NCBI GenBank assembly: GCA_029058455.1 | Contig: JAIDXU010000129.1 | Location: 1-12,471 of the forward strand | Direction: 5' to 3' | Source of the DNA: Paramuribaculum sp. | GTDB lineage: Bacteria > Bacteroidota > Bacteroidia > Bacteroidales > Muribaculaceae | DNA: 12,471 nucleotides | Part shown: in pieces, positions 1 to 7,308 of the stretch | Numbering within the stretch: position 1 is the stretch's first letter | How the letters are laid out: every line of letters starts with the position of its first letter | Translations under genes and position numbers: made by a program | Notes under the pieces: model-generated | Database searches by the model: none | Seen by the model: only the letters and a program-made list of their open reading frames with translations | Told to the model about the DNA's origin: nothing

Positions 1-942
1 GAGGGCGTTGCGGCGCAGGCCTTGAACACGCAGGCGCATGACAGCAGATTCACCAAACATCCTCTTAAATTGGCCTGTGGTAAGCTCAGCGGCGCGCTCT
101 GGTGTCATATCAGCTATGAAAGTTTGAGGCTGAAATTCGTCGATTACGGGTACTCCACTACCGAGTTCGCCCCGAAGAGCGGCAGCATTTTCAGGACATG
201 CCTCCAGGCACGCGTCACAGCCACACAGACGGCCTTTAAGGTAGGTGGCGGGGGTCAGTTCACCTTTATACTCGATAGTGAGATATGAGAGGCATTTACA
301 CGCTTCAACGATTCCATTCCCTATCAATGCGCCGGCAGGACATTTTCTAATACAGGCTCCACACCCGGGAGGACAAACAGCGGTTGACGGCTCTGTCGGA
401 GGAATAACAGCCCCGGTGAGTATGACCGCAATAAAAACGAGGCTGCCGACCCCCGGCACAATCAGCTGCCCGTTACGGCCTATGCGCCCCAATCCGGCTT
501 TCTCCGCCCAATATCTTTCGCGAAGAGGGGCCGAATCGACACATATTCGCGAGGGAGTGCCGCTAAGACGCTCGAGTTCATCGGCAAGGGGTGTCAGTCT
601 TTGTTTCAATACATAATGATAATCCTTGCCAAGAGCATAGCGCGCTATGAGGCTGCGACCACCTATCCGAGCCACTTCGGGAGTGGCGGGAGCGTAGCTG
701 AACGCCCCGATTATCATTGAGCGCGCTCCTTCAAGCAGCAAAGCGGGATTGTCTCTCACTTCACAATGGGCGGCGAGATAGCTCATCGCCCCGTGACTCC
801 CTGTTTCAATCCACCGGCGGTAACGCTCCACAGCTTCCTTATCGACAGGAGCGACCTCGGCCACACCCCATGCGGCCGCCCCGGCAAGAGTCATCCGCGA
901 CCCGAGCCAATCATGATCACATAGGAATTGGGAGCAGCTCAT
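1..942 (-). CDS. queG: tRNA epoxyqueuosine(34) reductase QueG, 3' end outside window
   Basis: My translation of the minus strand is open from 942 to the left edge (314 codons, no stop). QueG is a cytosolic cobalamin and iron-sulfur enzyme that reduces epoxyqueuosine to queuosine at the tRNA wobble base, the last step of queuosine synthesis. Visible marks are YALGKDYH at 102-109, VDSAP at 135-139 with the presumed catalytic Asp136, GLGRIGRNG at 150-158, a first 4Fe-4S motif with Cys190, 194, 197 and 201 followed by Pro, CLSYLTIE at 217-224, and a second motif GCDACLEACP at 241-250. The FKRMFGESAV segment near 292-301 is normally close to the C-terminus, so few residues should be missing. I prefer the ATG at 942, which restores the first helix but overlaps the deacetylase gene by 26 bases; the ATG at 894 would cut that helix short. 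The first Cys gap is three residues rather than the usual two. The family call is firm; the start is less certain. Confidence 0.93.
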   Translation of the reverse strand, partial: MSCSQFLCDHDWLGSRMTLAGAAAWGVAEVAPVDKEAVERYRRWIETGSHGAMSYLAAHCEVRDNPALLLEGARSMIIGAFSYAPATPEVARIGGRSLIARYALGKDYHYVLKQRLTPLADELERLSGTPSRICVDSAPLRERYWAEKAGLGRIGRNGQLIVPGVGSLVFIAVILTGAVIPPTEPSTAVCPPGCGACIRKCPAGALIGNGIVEACKCLSYLTIEYKGELTPATYLKGRLCGCDACLEACPENAAALRGELGSGVPVIDEFQPQTFIADMTPERAAELTTGQFKRMFGESAVMRLRVQGLRRNAL

Positions 943-1534
943 ATCCTTCGGCCAAAAGCCATTCTATAGCCCGGGGCAGCGCCACGTGCATATTGGGCCA
1001 TGCCTTAAGCGAATCATGAAACACGATTATACTGCCGTTGCGGGCATAGCGCTTCACATTATTTACCACATCATCAGGAGTAAGCCGACGCGAATAGTCT
1101 CGGGTCACCAGATCATACATTATAAGATTATAATGCCGTCTCACGATCTTGGCCTGACCATATCTCAGCAACCCGTGTGGAGGCCGGAACAGCGGAGAGC
1201 CAATAAGCTCATCGGCCAGAGTAACATCGCGCAGATAGCGGCGCGTAGTCGTATCGCGACCCTGCATGTGATGCATGGTGTGGTTACCCCAGCTGTGACC
1301 CTCAGCCTTGATTCGCTCAAGCAGCTCGGGATTACGCTTCACATTATCTCCCACCATGAAAAAAGTAGCTTTAACCCCGTAGCGCTTCAATATGTCGAGC
1401 ACCCACGGGGTCACATCAGGTATCGGGCCGTCGTCAAATGTAAGGTATGCAACCTTGCGGCCCTTTCTTCTCACGCGCCATATCGCCTCCGGAAACAGGA
1501 GGCGATACAGCAGCGGAGGTTGTTCGATAAACAT
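917..1534 (-). CDS. NodB-type polysaccharide deacetylase (carbohydrate esterase 4 family)
   Basis: The 205-residue protein is essentially one NodB homology domain, a metal-dependent fold that removes N- or O-acetyl groups from polysaccharides such as peptidoglycan, chitin-like or exopolysaccharide chains. The usual motifs are in order: TFDDGP at 32-37 (Asp34 as likely base, Asp35 as metal ligand), HTMHH at 85-89 (His85 and His89 as metal ligands), RPPHG at 117-121, a variant DLVTRDY at 141-147, and VFHDS at 171-175 with the likely catalytic His173. There is no clear signal peptide or membrane anchor, so it may act in the cytoplasm or leave by an unrecognised route. It starts 5 bases after the DUF2723 stop and its end overlaps the preferred queG start, which indicates an operon. 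The substrate cannot be read from the sequence. Catalytic competence is likely because the key residues are all present. Confidence 0.93.
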   Translation of the reverse strand: MFIEQPPLLYRLLFPEAIWRVRRKGRKVAYLTFDDGPIPDVTPWVLDILKRYGVKATFFMVGDNVKRNPELLERIKAEGHSWGNHTMHHMQGRDTTTRRYLRDVTLADELIGSPLFRPPHGLLRYGQAKIVRRHYNLIMYDLVTRDYSRRLTPDDVVNNVKRYARNGSIIVFHDSLKAWPNMHVALPRAIEWLLAEGYELLPIPM

Positions 1535-1539
1535 GATTA

Positions 1540-4500
1540 TTATTCAGCGGAAGATTGCGCCTGAGAGCCGCCGCGGGCCGAAGCCATAGCTCTCTGATAG
1601 AGCTCCAACACTCTCTGCAAATCTACGCCACGAGCCATAATATCCGCTTCAAGACTCTCAAGATCGCCGCCATAGTCGATATATGACTGGATAGTGTCGA
1701 CAAACAGAATCTGATAGATATATTTATCCGTGCGGCTAAGTGTGGCATACTGCACCGGGGTGAGGTGCTGATAATATCTCACATTGTCAGCAAATTGATC
1801 AATCTGATCCTTATAGAGACGGAGACCCTTTTCGGTCAGCTCTTTATTGTCGGTAGCCATACCGAGGCGGCAATAAAGCTCGGCGGTCGTAGGACCGATG
1901 CTCCAGCCCAGAGGCATTGCCCTGACAGGAAGTTTCTCAAGCATGAGATCGAGAATAGCTGTAGCCTTGGCAAATCGGTCGTCGCTATATGCGAGAGCTT
2001 CACGATAGTTATCGGGGTTAGAAACCGAATCACCCAGTTCTACGGCCTGCACTCCCTCGTTATAGAGAGCGGTGGCGAGATCGAGAATAGCGGAACGATG
2101 GGTTGTAACCATGCGGCGCACAGTCTCGTCAAGATAAGGCACCTTGCCTGTCTCTCCGATCTTGTCGAGACCACCCCAACGGAATTTCTCGGTGAAATTG
2201 GCATACATCTTGTCGGTATTGACCGATGTATTGCCGTCACGGCTCCGCAGAGGAGTTATCTCGTAGGCCAGACCTGTATTGCGGGCATAAGGGCTGAGGC
2301 CGAGATAATAAGACTCAGGCACGGTCATTGCAAAGTAAACAGGACGGTTCCAACCGTTTTGAGCGCTGGTAGCAAGCATATCGAGACTCACAACCTCACT
2401 GAGAGTGGCACCCGACGCATTGCCGTCTTTGCTGAGATCAGTGATGATATAAGACTCGGCTGCGCGAGCCTCATCGGGAGTTAAACGCCCTGCCCTGATC
2501 ATGGCGGCGGTATCGACAGGAATATAGACCACGGGATAATTCATCACATTTACTCCATAAGCGGGATGATAGCTTTCGGAGCTATAGAGATCGTGCAGGG
2601 AGTTGATAGCATTGACAGGTGTAGTATCGGGCTGGATGAAGTAATTATACTGCATCTTGTCGTAGGCGTAAGCCTCGGGCTTACCCTGAATGTCGATAGC
2701 GGGAGAATTATATGTGGGACGGATAATCTGGTTAACATACCAGTCGGTGGTGAGATAGCTGAGGTTCACAACTTTCACGTCGGTGCGCTCACCCTCAACC
2801 TCCTGTGCATACCAGAGCGGGAAGGTATCGTTGTCGCCGTTGGTAAAGATAATGGCGTTTTCGTCGAGCGAGTTGAGATAGTTGAATCCGAAGTCGCGCG
2901 TGGTATAACGACCTGAGCGGTCATGATCGTCCCATGTCTGCGAAACCATCTGCAAAGGCACTGCGAGACCGATCAGAGCGGCGATAACGGCCATTGCCAT
3001 AACAGGCTTGCCTGATTCCTCAGTCTTTACAGAAGATTTATCCTTTTTAAGAGCCTTGCAAAGCAAACGCCACAGAGCAGGTACGCCCATACCGATCCAG
3101 ATGGTAAAGGCATAGAACGAGCCGGCAAACGCATAGTCACGCTCACGAGGCTGACCGGGTGTCTGGTTGAGGTAGAGCACAATGGCAATACCGGTCATAA
3201 AGAAGAGGAAGAACACAACCCAAAACTGCTCTATGCCGCGCTTTGAGGTAAATGCCTGCCAACCGAGACCTATCAGGCCGAGCAGGAGAGGGAGCATATA
3301 GAACACATTGTGACCCTTGTTTCCCTCGCCCTCGTCATAAGGAAGAAGGCTCTGATCACCCAGACGGGGATTGTCGATAAACGGTATTCCGCTTATCCAG
3401 TTACCTTGATTCACCTCGCCGTTACCCTGAATATCATTCTGACGGCCGGCGAAGTTCCACATGAAATATCTCCAATACATGTGGTTGAGCTGATAAACGA
3501 GGAAGAATCTCAGGTTCTCGGCCATAGTAGGCTTATTGAGGTATCTTTGCTCGATAGAATTGCCCGAACCGTCGACTGTGGTTGTCGACAATACCGGCTC
3601 TCCCTGAAAACCGATCCAATCACGGTAAAACTCGGGATGACGGTCAGCCGAACTGTGTATGCGGGGGAAGAGCATATTCAGCTCGGGAGTCATCTTATAT
3701 TGCTTCTTATGGCCTGTCATAACATACTCGTCAGGCTCTTCGGGCGAAGATTTCACCTTCTTGGCATAGAGCGCCGGGCCCTCATCATAGATAGGTGTGC
3801 GGCCCGAATAATCCTGCATGTAAACAGGCTGAGAATTTATTGTCTTGCCATAGATCAGCGGAGTCTCGCCATATTGCTCACGGTTGAGGTATGAGCTGAG
3901 GGCAAACACATTGTCAGGTGAATTCTGATTCATCGGAGTGGCCGAGCTACTTCTAATCAACAGAAGCGCGTAGCTCGAATAGCCTATGAAAATCACGAAA
4001 ATGCTGATTGCGCATATAGTAAGCACTCTGACATTAAGTTTCTTAGCACCCCACAGATAAGCACACAGAGCCACAAAAAGCAGCAGAGGGAGCCACCATG
4101 ACGAGCCGATGAGCAGAATGCCCGACATAACCACCATCACGGCATAGGAGATTCTCACCATGCCGGGCGAACGGCGCGCGTAGAGCTCATAGATTGCCCA
4201 CACAAAGGAGGCGAGAAGCAGAATGGCATAAATCAGAGTACCCATGTTGTAACTCATGCCGAACACGTTGACAAAGAGCAATTCGGCATACTGAGCCATC
4301 TCGATAAAGCCGGGCACGAGACCATATAATATTGCCGCAACTATCACAAACGACACCAAAAGCGCTATCAGCGAGCCTTTACCGGTGGGGTTGGCCCACT
4401 TCTTATAGTAAACCACAAGCACAATTGCGGGAATACAGAGCAGGTTAAGCAGGTGAACGGCAATCGAAATACCGATCACATAGGCTATCAGCACGAGATA

Positions 4501-5031
4501 TTTGTCGCTGTGGGGTTGGTCGGCACGGTTTTCCCATTTCAGGATAAGCCAGAACACGAGCGCGGTGCAGAACGAGGAGAAGGCATAAACCTCACCCTCG
4601 ACAGCCGAAAACCAGAATGTATCGCTCCATGTATAGGCGAGAGCGCCGCAGAGACCGGCACCCATCGTAACGATTATCTTTGTGAGGCTGACCTCCTTAT
4701 CGTTATCTGAAATTATAAGCCTGCGAACAAGGTGAGTAATGGTCCAGAACAGCAGGAGGATAGTGCCCGCACTCAGCAATGCCGACATGCAGTTGACGGC
4801 AAGCGCAACTTTTGTCACGTCGCCACCCACAAAATTGATAAAGAATCTTGCCGCGAGCATAAACACAGGGTTGCCCGGCGGGTGACCCACTTCGAGTTTG
4901 AAACCTTGTAGAATAAACTCGGGACAATCCCAGAAACTGGCTGTAGGCTCAACGGTGAGCAGATAGGTGACTGCGGCTATCGCAAAACACACCCATCCCA
5001 GAATGTTGTTGATCAGATTATATCTTTTCAT
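1540..5031 (-). CDS. DUF2723 family membrane protein, putative GT-C-fold glycosyltransferase
   Basis: This 1163-residue protein matches the large DUF2723 proteins of Bacteroidota. Residues about 10-355 hold many hydrophobic helices. The first loop after helix 1 contains EPTASFWDCPEF with Asp35 and Glu38, followed by GHPPGNP at 49-55; acidic residues in this loop are typical of GT-C glycosyltransferases that use lipid-linked sugar donors. A soluble segment spans about 360-505, further helices lie near 575-655 and 676-695, and the conserved NQTPGQPRERDYAF stretch is at 622-635. A C-terminal soluble region begins with TNGDNDTFPLWYAQEVEG (730-747) and ends in helical, possibly TPR-like segments from about 970. 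Known family position: the GT-C clan, with suggested links to protein or lipid glycosylation. That this copy transfers sugar to envelope proteins is inference. A promoter lies upstream at 5087-5116; it probably leads an operon with the deacetylase and queG. Confidence 0.88.
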   Translation of the reverse strand: MKRYNLINNILGWVCFAIAAVTYLLTVEPTASFWDCPEFILQGFKLEVGHPPGNPVFMLAARFFINFVGGDVTKVALAVNCMSALLSAGTILLLFWTITHLVRRLIISDNDKEVSLTKIIVTMGAGLCGALAYTWSDTFWFSAVEGEVYAFSSFCTALVFWLILKWENRADQPHSDKYLVLIAYVIGISIAVHLLNLLCIPAIVLVVYYKKWANPTGKGSLIALLVSFVIVAAILYGLVPGFIEMAQYAELLFVNVFGMSYNMGTLIYAILLLASFVWAIYELYARRSPGMVRISYAVMVVMSGILLIGSSWWLPLLLFVALCAYLWGAKKLNVRVLTICAISIFVIFIGYSSYALLLIRSSSATPMNQNSPDNVFALSSYLNREQYGETPLIYGKTINSQPVYMQDYSGRTPIYDEGPALYAKKVKSSPEEPDEYVMTGHKKQYKMTPELNMLFPRIHSSADRHPEFYRDWIGFQGEPVLSTTTVDGSGNSIEQRYLNKPTMAENLRFFLVYQLNHMYWRYFMWNFAGRQNDIQGNGEVNQGNWISGIPFIDNPRLGDQSLLPYDEGEGNKGHNVFYMLPLLLGLIGLGWQAFTSKRGIEQFWVVFFLFFMTGIAIVLYLNQTPGQPRERDYAFAGSFYAFTIWIGMGVPALWRLLCKALKKDKSSVKTEESGKPVMAMAVIAALIGLAVPLQMVSQTWDDHDRSGRYTTRDFGFNYLNSLDENAIIFTNGDNDTFPLWYAQEVEGERTDVKVVNLSYLTTDWYVNQIIRPTYNSPAIDIQGKPEAYAYDKMQYNYFIQPDTTPVNAINSLHDLYSSESYHPAYGVNVMNYPVVYIPVDTAAMIRAGRLTPDEARAAESYIITDLSKDGNASGATLSEVVSLDMLATSAQNGWNRPVYFAMTVPESYYLGLSPYARNTGLAYEITPLRSRDGNTSVNTDKMYANFTEKFRWGGLDKIGETGKVPYLDETVRRMVTTHRSAILDLATALYNEGVQAVELGDSVSNPDNYREALAYSDDRFAKATAILDLMLEKLPVRAMPLGWSIGPTTAELYCRLGMATDNKELTEKGLRLYKDQIDQFADNVRYYQHLTPVQYATLSRTDKYIYQILFVDTIQSYIDYGGDLESLEADIMARGVDLQRVLELYQRAMASARGGSQAQSSAE

Positions 5032-5085
5032 TCCTAATGTGTGAAATCCTTGCTGTTGAATGATTGGTATAATTTAGTTATGTCG

Positions 5086-5107
5086 GCAAAATTACATATT
5101 ATTTTGC
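5086..5107. repeat. 7-bp perfect inverted repeat over the promoter -7 region
   Basis: GCAAAAT at 5086-5092 and ATTTTGC at 5101-5107 are perfect reverse complements separated by the 8 bases TACATATT. The left arm contains most of the predicted -7 element of the DUF2723 promoter and the right arm lies in the spacer. It could be an operator for a dimeric regulator, or a chance result of AT-rich promoter sequence. No matching copy was noticed at the other promoter in this window. Confidence 0.45.
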
Positions 5108-5116
5108 GGAGGGCAA
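5087..5116 (-). promoter_or_regulatory. Predicted Bacteroidota sigma-ABfr-type promoter for the DUF2723 operon
   Basis: Read on the minus strand, TTG (5116-5114) is followed after 19 bases by TAATTTTG (5094-5087), an exact match to the Bacteroidota -7 element TAnnTTTG with its -33 TTG. Transcription would begin near 5080, giving a leader of roughly 50 bases before the ATG at 5031. This is the only intergenic space between the GH2-like gene and the DUF2723 gene. A perfect 7-base inverted repeat (GCAAAAT/ATTTTGC) overlaps the -7 box. The call rests on pattern match only. Confidence 0.62.
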
Positions 5117-5142
5117 AACCTCACGGAGTGAATCGTGGCGGT

Positions 5143-7299
5143 TTAAAACATCTTTAACCTATATTGAGTACCCTCGGGGGCCACACTGAGCTTCATTATC
5201 TGGTCGTTGTCTTGAGGCATCACATCAAAATCGAAAGGTGACGACGAATCAATACGCAGCAAACCGCCGACAACCACATATCTTGTGTCGGCATGAAGTT
5301 CATAGCCCGAGCGATAAGCGTTTCCGAGGTTGAGACCTATTCGGGCGCGGGGAGTATCGGGATCAGACAGTATATCCTCCTGACCGGTATTGGCGGGACC
5401 GCGACCGAGATATATTATATCACCGTTGCCCATAGGAAGAAGCGTAAACTTCAGCACTCCGGCCATAGCGGTTATCTGACCGAGAAATCGGGAGCTGATA
5501 TTCAGCTCTCCACGATTGGTAACCGACAGTATTGTCACGGCATGGCCCAGAGGTGTACCGTCGGTATTTCTCACATCACATTCCACTGTGAGTTCGCGAG
5601 TCTTCTTATCGTAGGTCGATTTTCCGTTGGTATAGCCGAGTTTGGGCATATAGTCGGCAGGCATTGGCAGAATAGGAGCGGAGATCAGTTGCCGACCATC
5701 CATTATCAGCGAAGTCACAAATCCATGCCCGAGATCAACGCTAAACTCCACATTCTTGGCCTTCCAGGTTTCTGTGTTTCCTTTTTTCGTACCTTTAAGT
5801 TTCTCGAGACGCACATCCTTGCCCCGCACAATCGCCTTTTTAGGCAACACCATCTGCTCAACGGCAACCACAGTGCCCGGCTCAACTCCGCTCGCCTCAT
5901 CGGCCGAGCGCCATGTGAGATTGAGAAAACCCTCGGAAGCAGCTGCGGGAAGCAGCTTCGACAAACGGCGGTCGGTCAACACAATCTGCTGACTCTCGCC
6001 CGGCGCGCCGGCGGTAACGACACCCTTGTCGGTAGCCACACGCGTACCCTCCGGACTTATCAGCTCCCATTCGAGAGTATAAGCGTCAAGGCCCACACCG
6101 TTTTGAGCCGACACGGCATTGATCGATAGCGGAAGAGTATCGCCCGGCTCGGTAACCACACGCCGCAATTTGCGGGTCAGCAAACTCCATCCATCGGGAG
6201 TATCGCTAAGATGAGGCGCGGCATTGGCAGCAGTAATGTCAAGTCGGTCGGTTTCGGTGACATTGATTCCGTTAGCTTCGGCAAGGTCGCTCCACAGCCG
6301 GCCTTCCCATAATTGGGTAGCGACACGCTCGGCGCCCGTACGCCGCAGCAATTTGAGCAATGCGTTTCTCCCATCGGGAGTGACGGGCAGCGAGTCGACT
6401 ATCACGGTACGCTCAATGCCTCCCGGATTCATTGCCATAACGGGCGAAGCGCTACGTTCGGTCTGAGGATCTTCTGTGAATCTCAGCGGACAGCCCACAG
6501 TCAGGATATGTTTGCCGGTCTTATCGTCGCGCAATATGATAGCCACCATATAACGGTGAGGATGTCGCGGAGTCCATATCTTAATACCGGGAATATCCGC
6601 GCGGAATTTCATCCGTGGAGCCGCATCGGCGCGGCCGGCGGCAACCTGATGTCGGGTATCGTCAAACAGCATATATTCCACCGCGATATCCCCGCGTTTG
6701 CCGGTAATTCCGCCGAGACTTATATCGAGATTAAAGACTCCCACCGGCTTATCACCGTTTGAAGTCACCGAGGTGGTCACGGTATAATCGTTGACCCATA
6801 CCCTTTTAGGGGTAGCGTAAAGATAAATGTAGTGGCGACCTGCTCCCAATCCGCTCAGCACAATTCGGTTGAGCGAATCTTTGGGAGCCGTAGAGACCGC
6901 GGCCTTACGCGCGCGGCTGTTGCGCGCGGGTTTTGGAGGAGGTGTATTTTCGTTGAGCAGTGAAGTTATATCCCACTGGCATATTGCACCCGCATTGTTA
7001 TCGGTAAGCAGATGGCCGTTGAGCTTCACCTTAGGCGAATAAACTGTATTGGGGCGGCTGTCGATAGCCAACACTATGCGTTTACCTGCCCACTCACGTG
7101 GCATGACAAACGACGCAGTGTCGCCGTGCGCCGTAATAGAACGATAAAAGGGACTTTGCTCATATCTCAGACCGGCCATATCTCTGAACCGATCCTCGGC
7201 ATAAGGCACAAGCAACCCTCGCCTCACTTCCTGATCCTGTGCCGCCAAGCCGAACTGCATAAGCAGTCCGGCTATGGCCACAAGCATTTGTCTTTTCAT
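5143..7299 (-). CDS. Secreted GH2 beta-galactosidase-like protein lacking most of the catalytic barrel
   Basis: The 718-residue product starts with a likely Sec signal peptide (hydrophobic 5-20, cleavage after LAA), so it should be periplasmic or exported. Its layout follows LacZ-type GH2 enzymes: a sugar-binding jelly roll at about 40-175, an Ig-like domain at 180-270 including IWTPRHPHRY (241-250), an Ig-like domain resembling DUF4981 at about 385-486 (YTLEWELISPEG, then VVAVEQMVLP), and a beta-galactosidase small-chain-like domain at about 512-706 with YLGRGPANTGQED (630-642). Between them only about 120 residues replace the roughly 300-residue TIM barrel. The remnant at 304-355 resembles just the first strand-helix-strand unit, and no acid/base or nucleophile glutamate motif is present. 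A Pro/Arg/Lys/Ala-rich insert sits at 117-140. The gene begins 9 bases after the sulfatase stop and is probably cotranscribed with it. I infer a non-catalytic glycan-binding or accessory role; a new active site is not excluded. Confidence 0.8.
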   Translation of the reverse strand: MKRQMLVAIAGLLMQFGLAAQDQEVRRGLLVPYAEDRFRDMAGLRYEQSPFYRSITAHGDTASFVMPREWAGKRIVLAIDSRPNTVYSPKVKLNGHLLTDNNAGAICQWDITSLLNENTPPPKPARNSRARKAAVSTAPKDSLNRIVLSGLGAGRHYIYLYATPKRVWVNDYTVTTSVTSNGDKPVGVFNLDISLGGITGKRGDIAVEYMLFDDTRHQVAAGRADAAPRMKFRADIPGIKIWTPRHPHRYMVAIILRDDKTGKHILTVGCPLRFTEDPQTERSASPVMAMNPGGIERTVIVDSLPVTPDGRNALLKLLRRTGAERVATQLWEGRLWSDLAEANGINVTETDRLDITAANAAPHLSDTPDGWSLLTRKLRRVVTEPGDTLPLSINAVSAQNGVGLDAYTLEWELISPEGTRVATDKGVVTAGAPGESQQIVLTDRRLSKLLPAAASEGFLNLTWRSADEASGVEPGTVVAVEQMVLPKKAIVRGKDVRLEKLKGTKKGNTETWKAKNVEFSVDLGHGFVTSLIMDGRQLISAPILPMPADYMPKLGYTNGKSTYDKKTRELTVECDVRNTDGTPLGHAVTILSVTNRGELNISSRFLGQITAMAGVLKFTLLPMGNGDIIYLGRGPANTGQEDILSDPDTPRARIGLNLGNAYRSGYELHADTRYVVVGGLLRIDSSSPFDFDVMPQDNDQIMKLSVAPEGTQYRLKMF

Positions 7300-7308
7300 T
7301 TATGAATT

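Noticed and set aside
245..616. Plus-strand open frame of 123 codons at the left edge
   Set aside because: It is antisense to queG, which is open through the whole region with both iron-sulfur motifs.
986..1564. Plus-strand open frame of 192 codons over the deacetylase gene
   Set aside because: It lies opposite a deacetylase with all catalytic motifs, its translation resembles no known family, and it has no promoter or partner gene.
1765..2484. Plus-strand open frame of 239 codons inside the DUF2723 gene
   Set aside because: It is antisense to the well-conserved C-terminal region of DUF2723 and shows no domain or signal; it follows from the codon bias of the real gene.
5119..5137. Possible terminator hairpin after the GH2-like gene (TCAC-tcc-GTGA on the minus strand, then TTTT)
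   Set aside because: The stem is only 4-5 bases and the T-run is four bases, too weak to call.
5293..6129. Plus-strand open frame of 278 codons inside the GH2-like gene
   Set aside because: The minus-strand frame has a signal peptide and ordered GH2 domains, while this antisense translation has no recognisable features.
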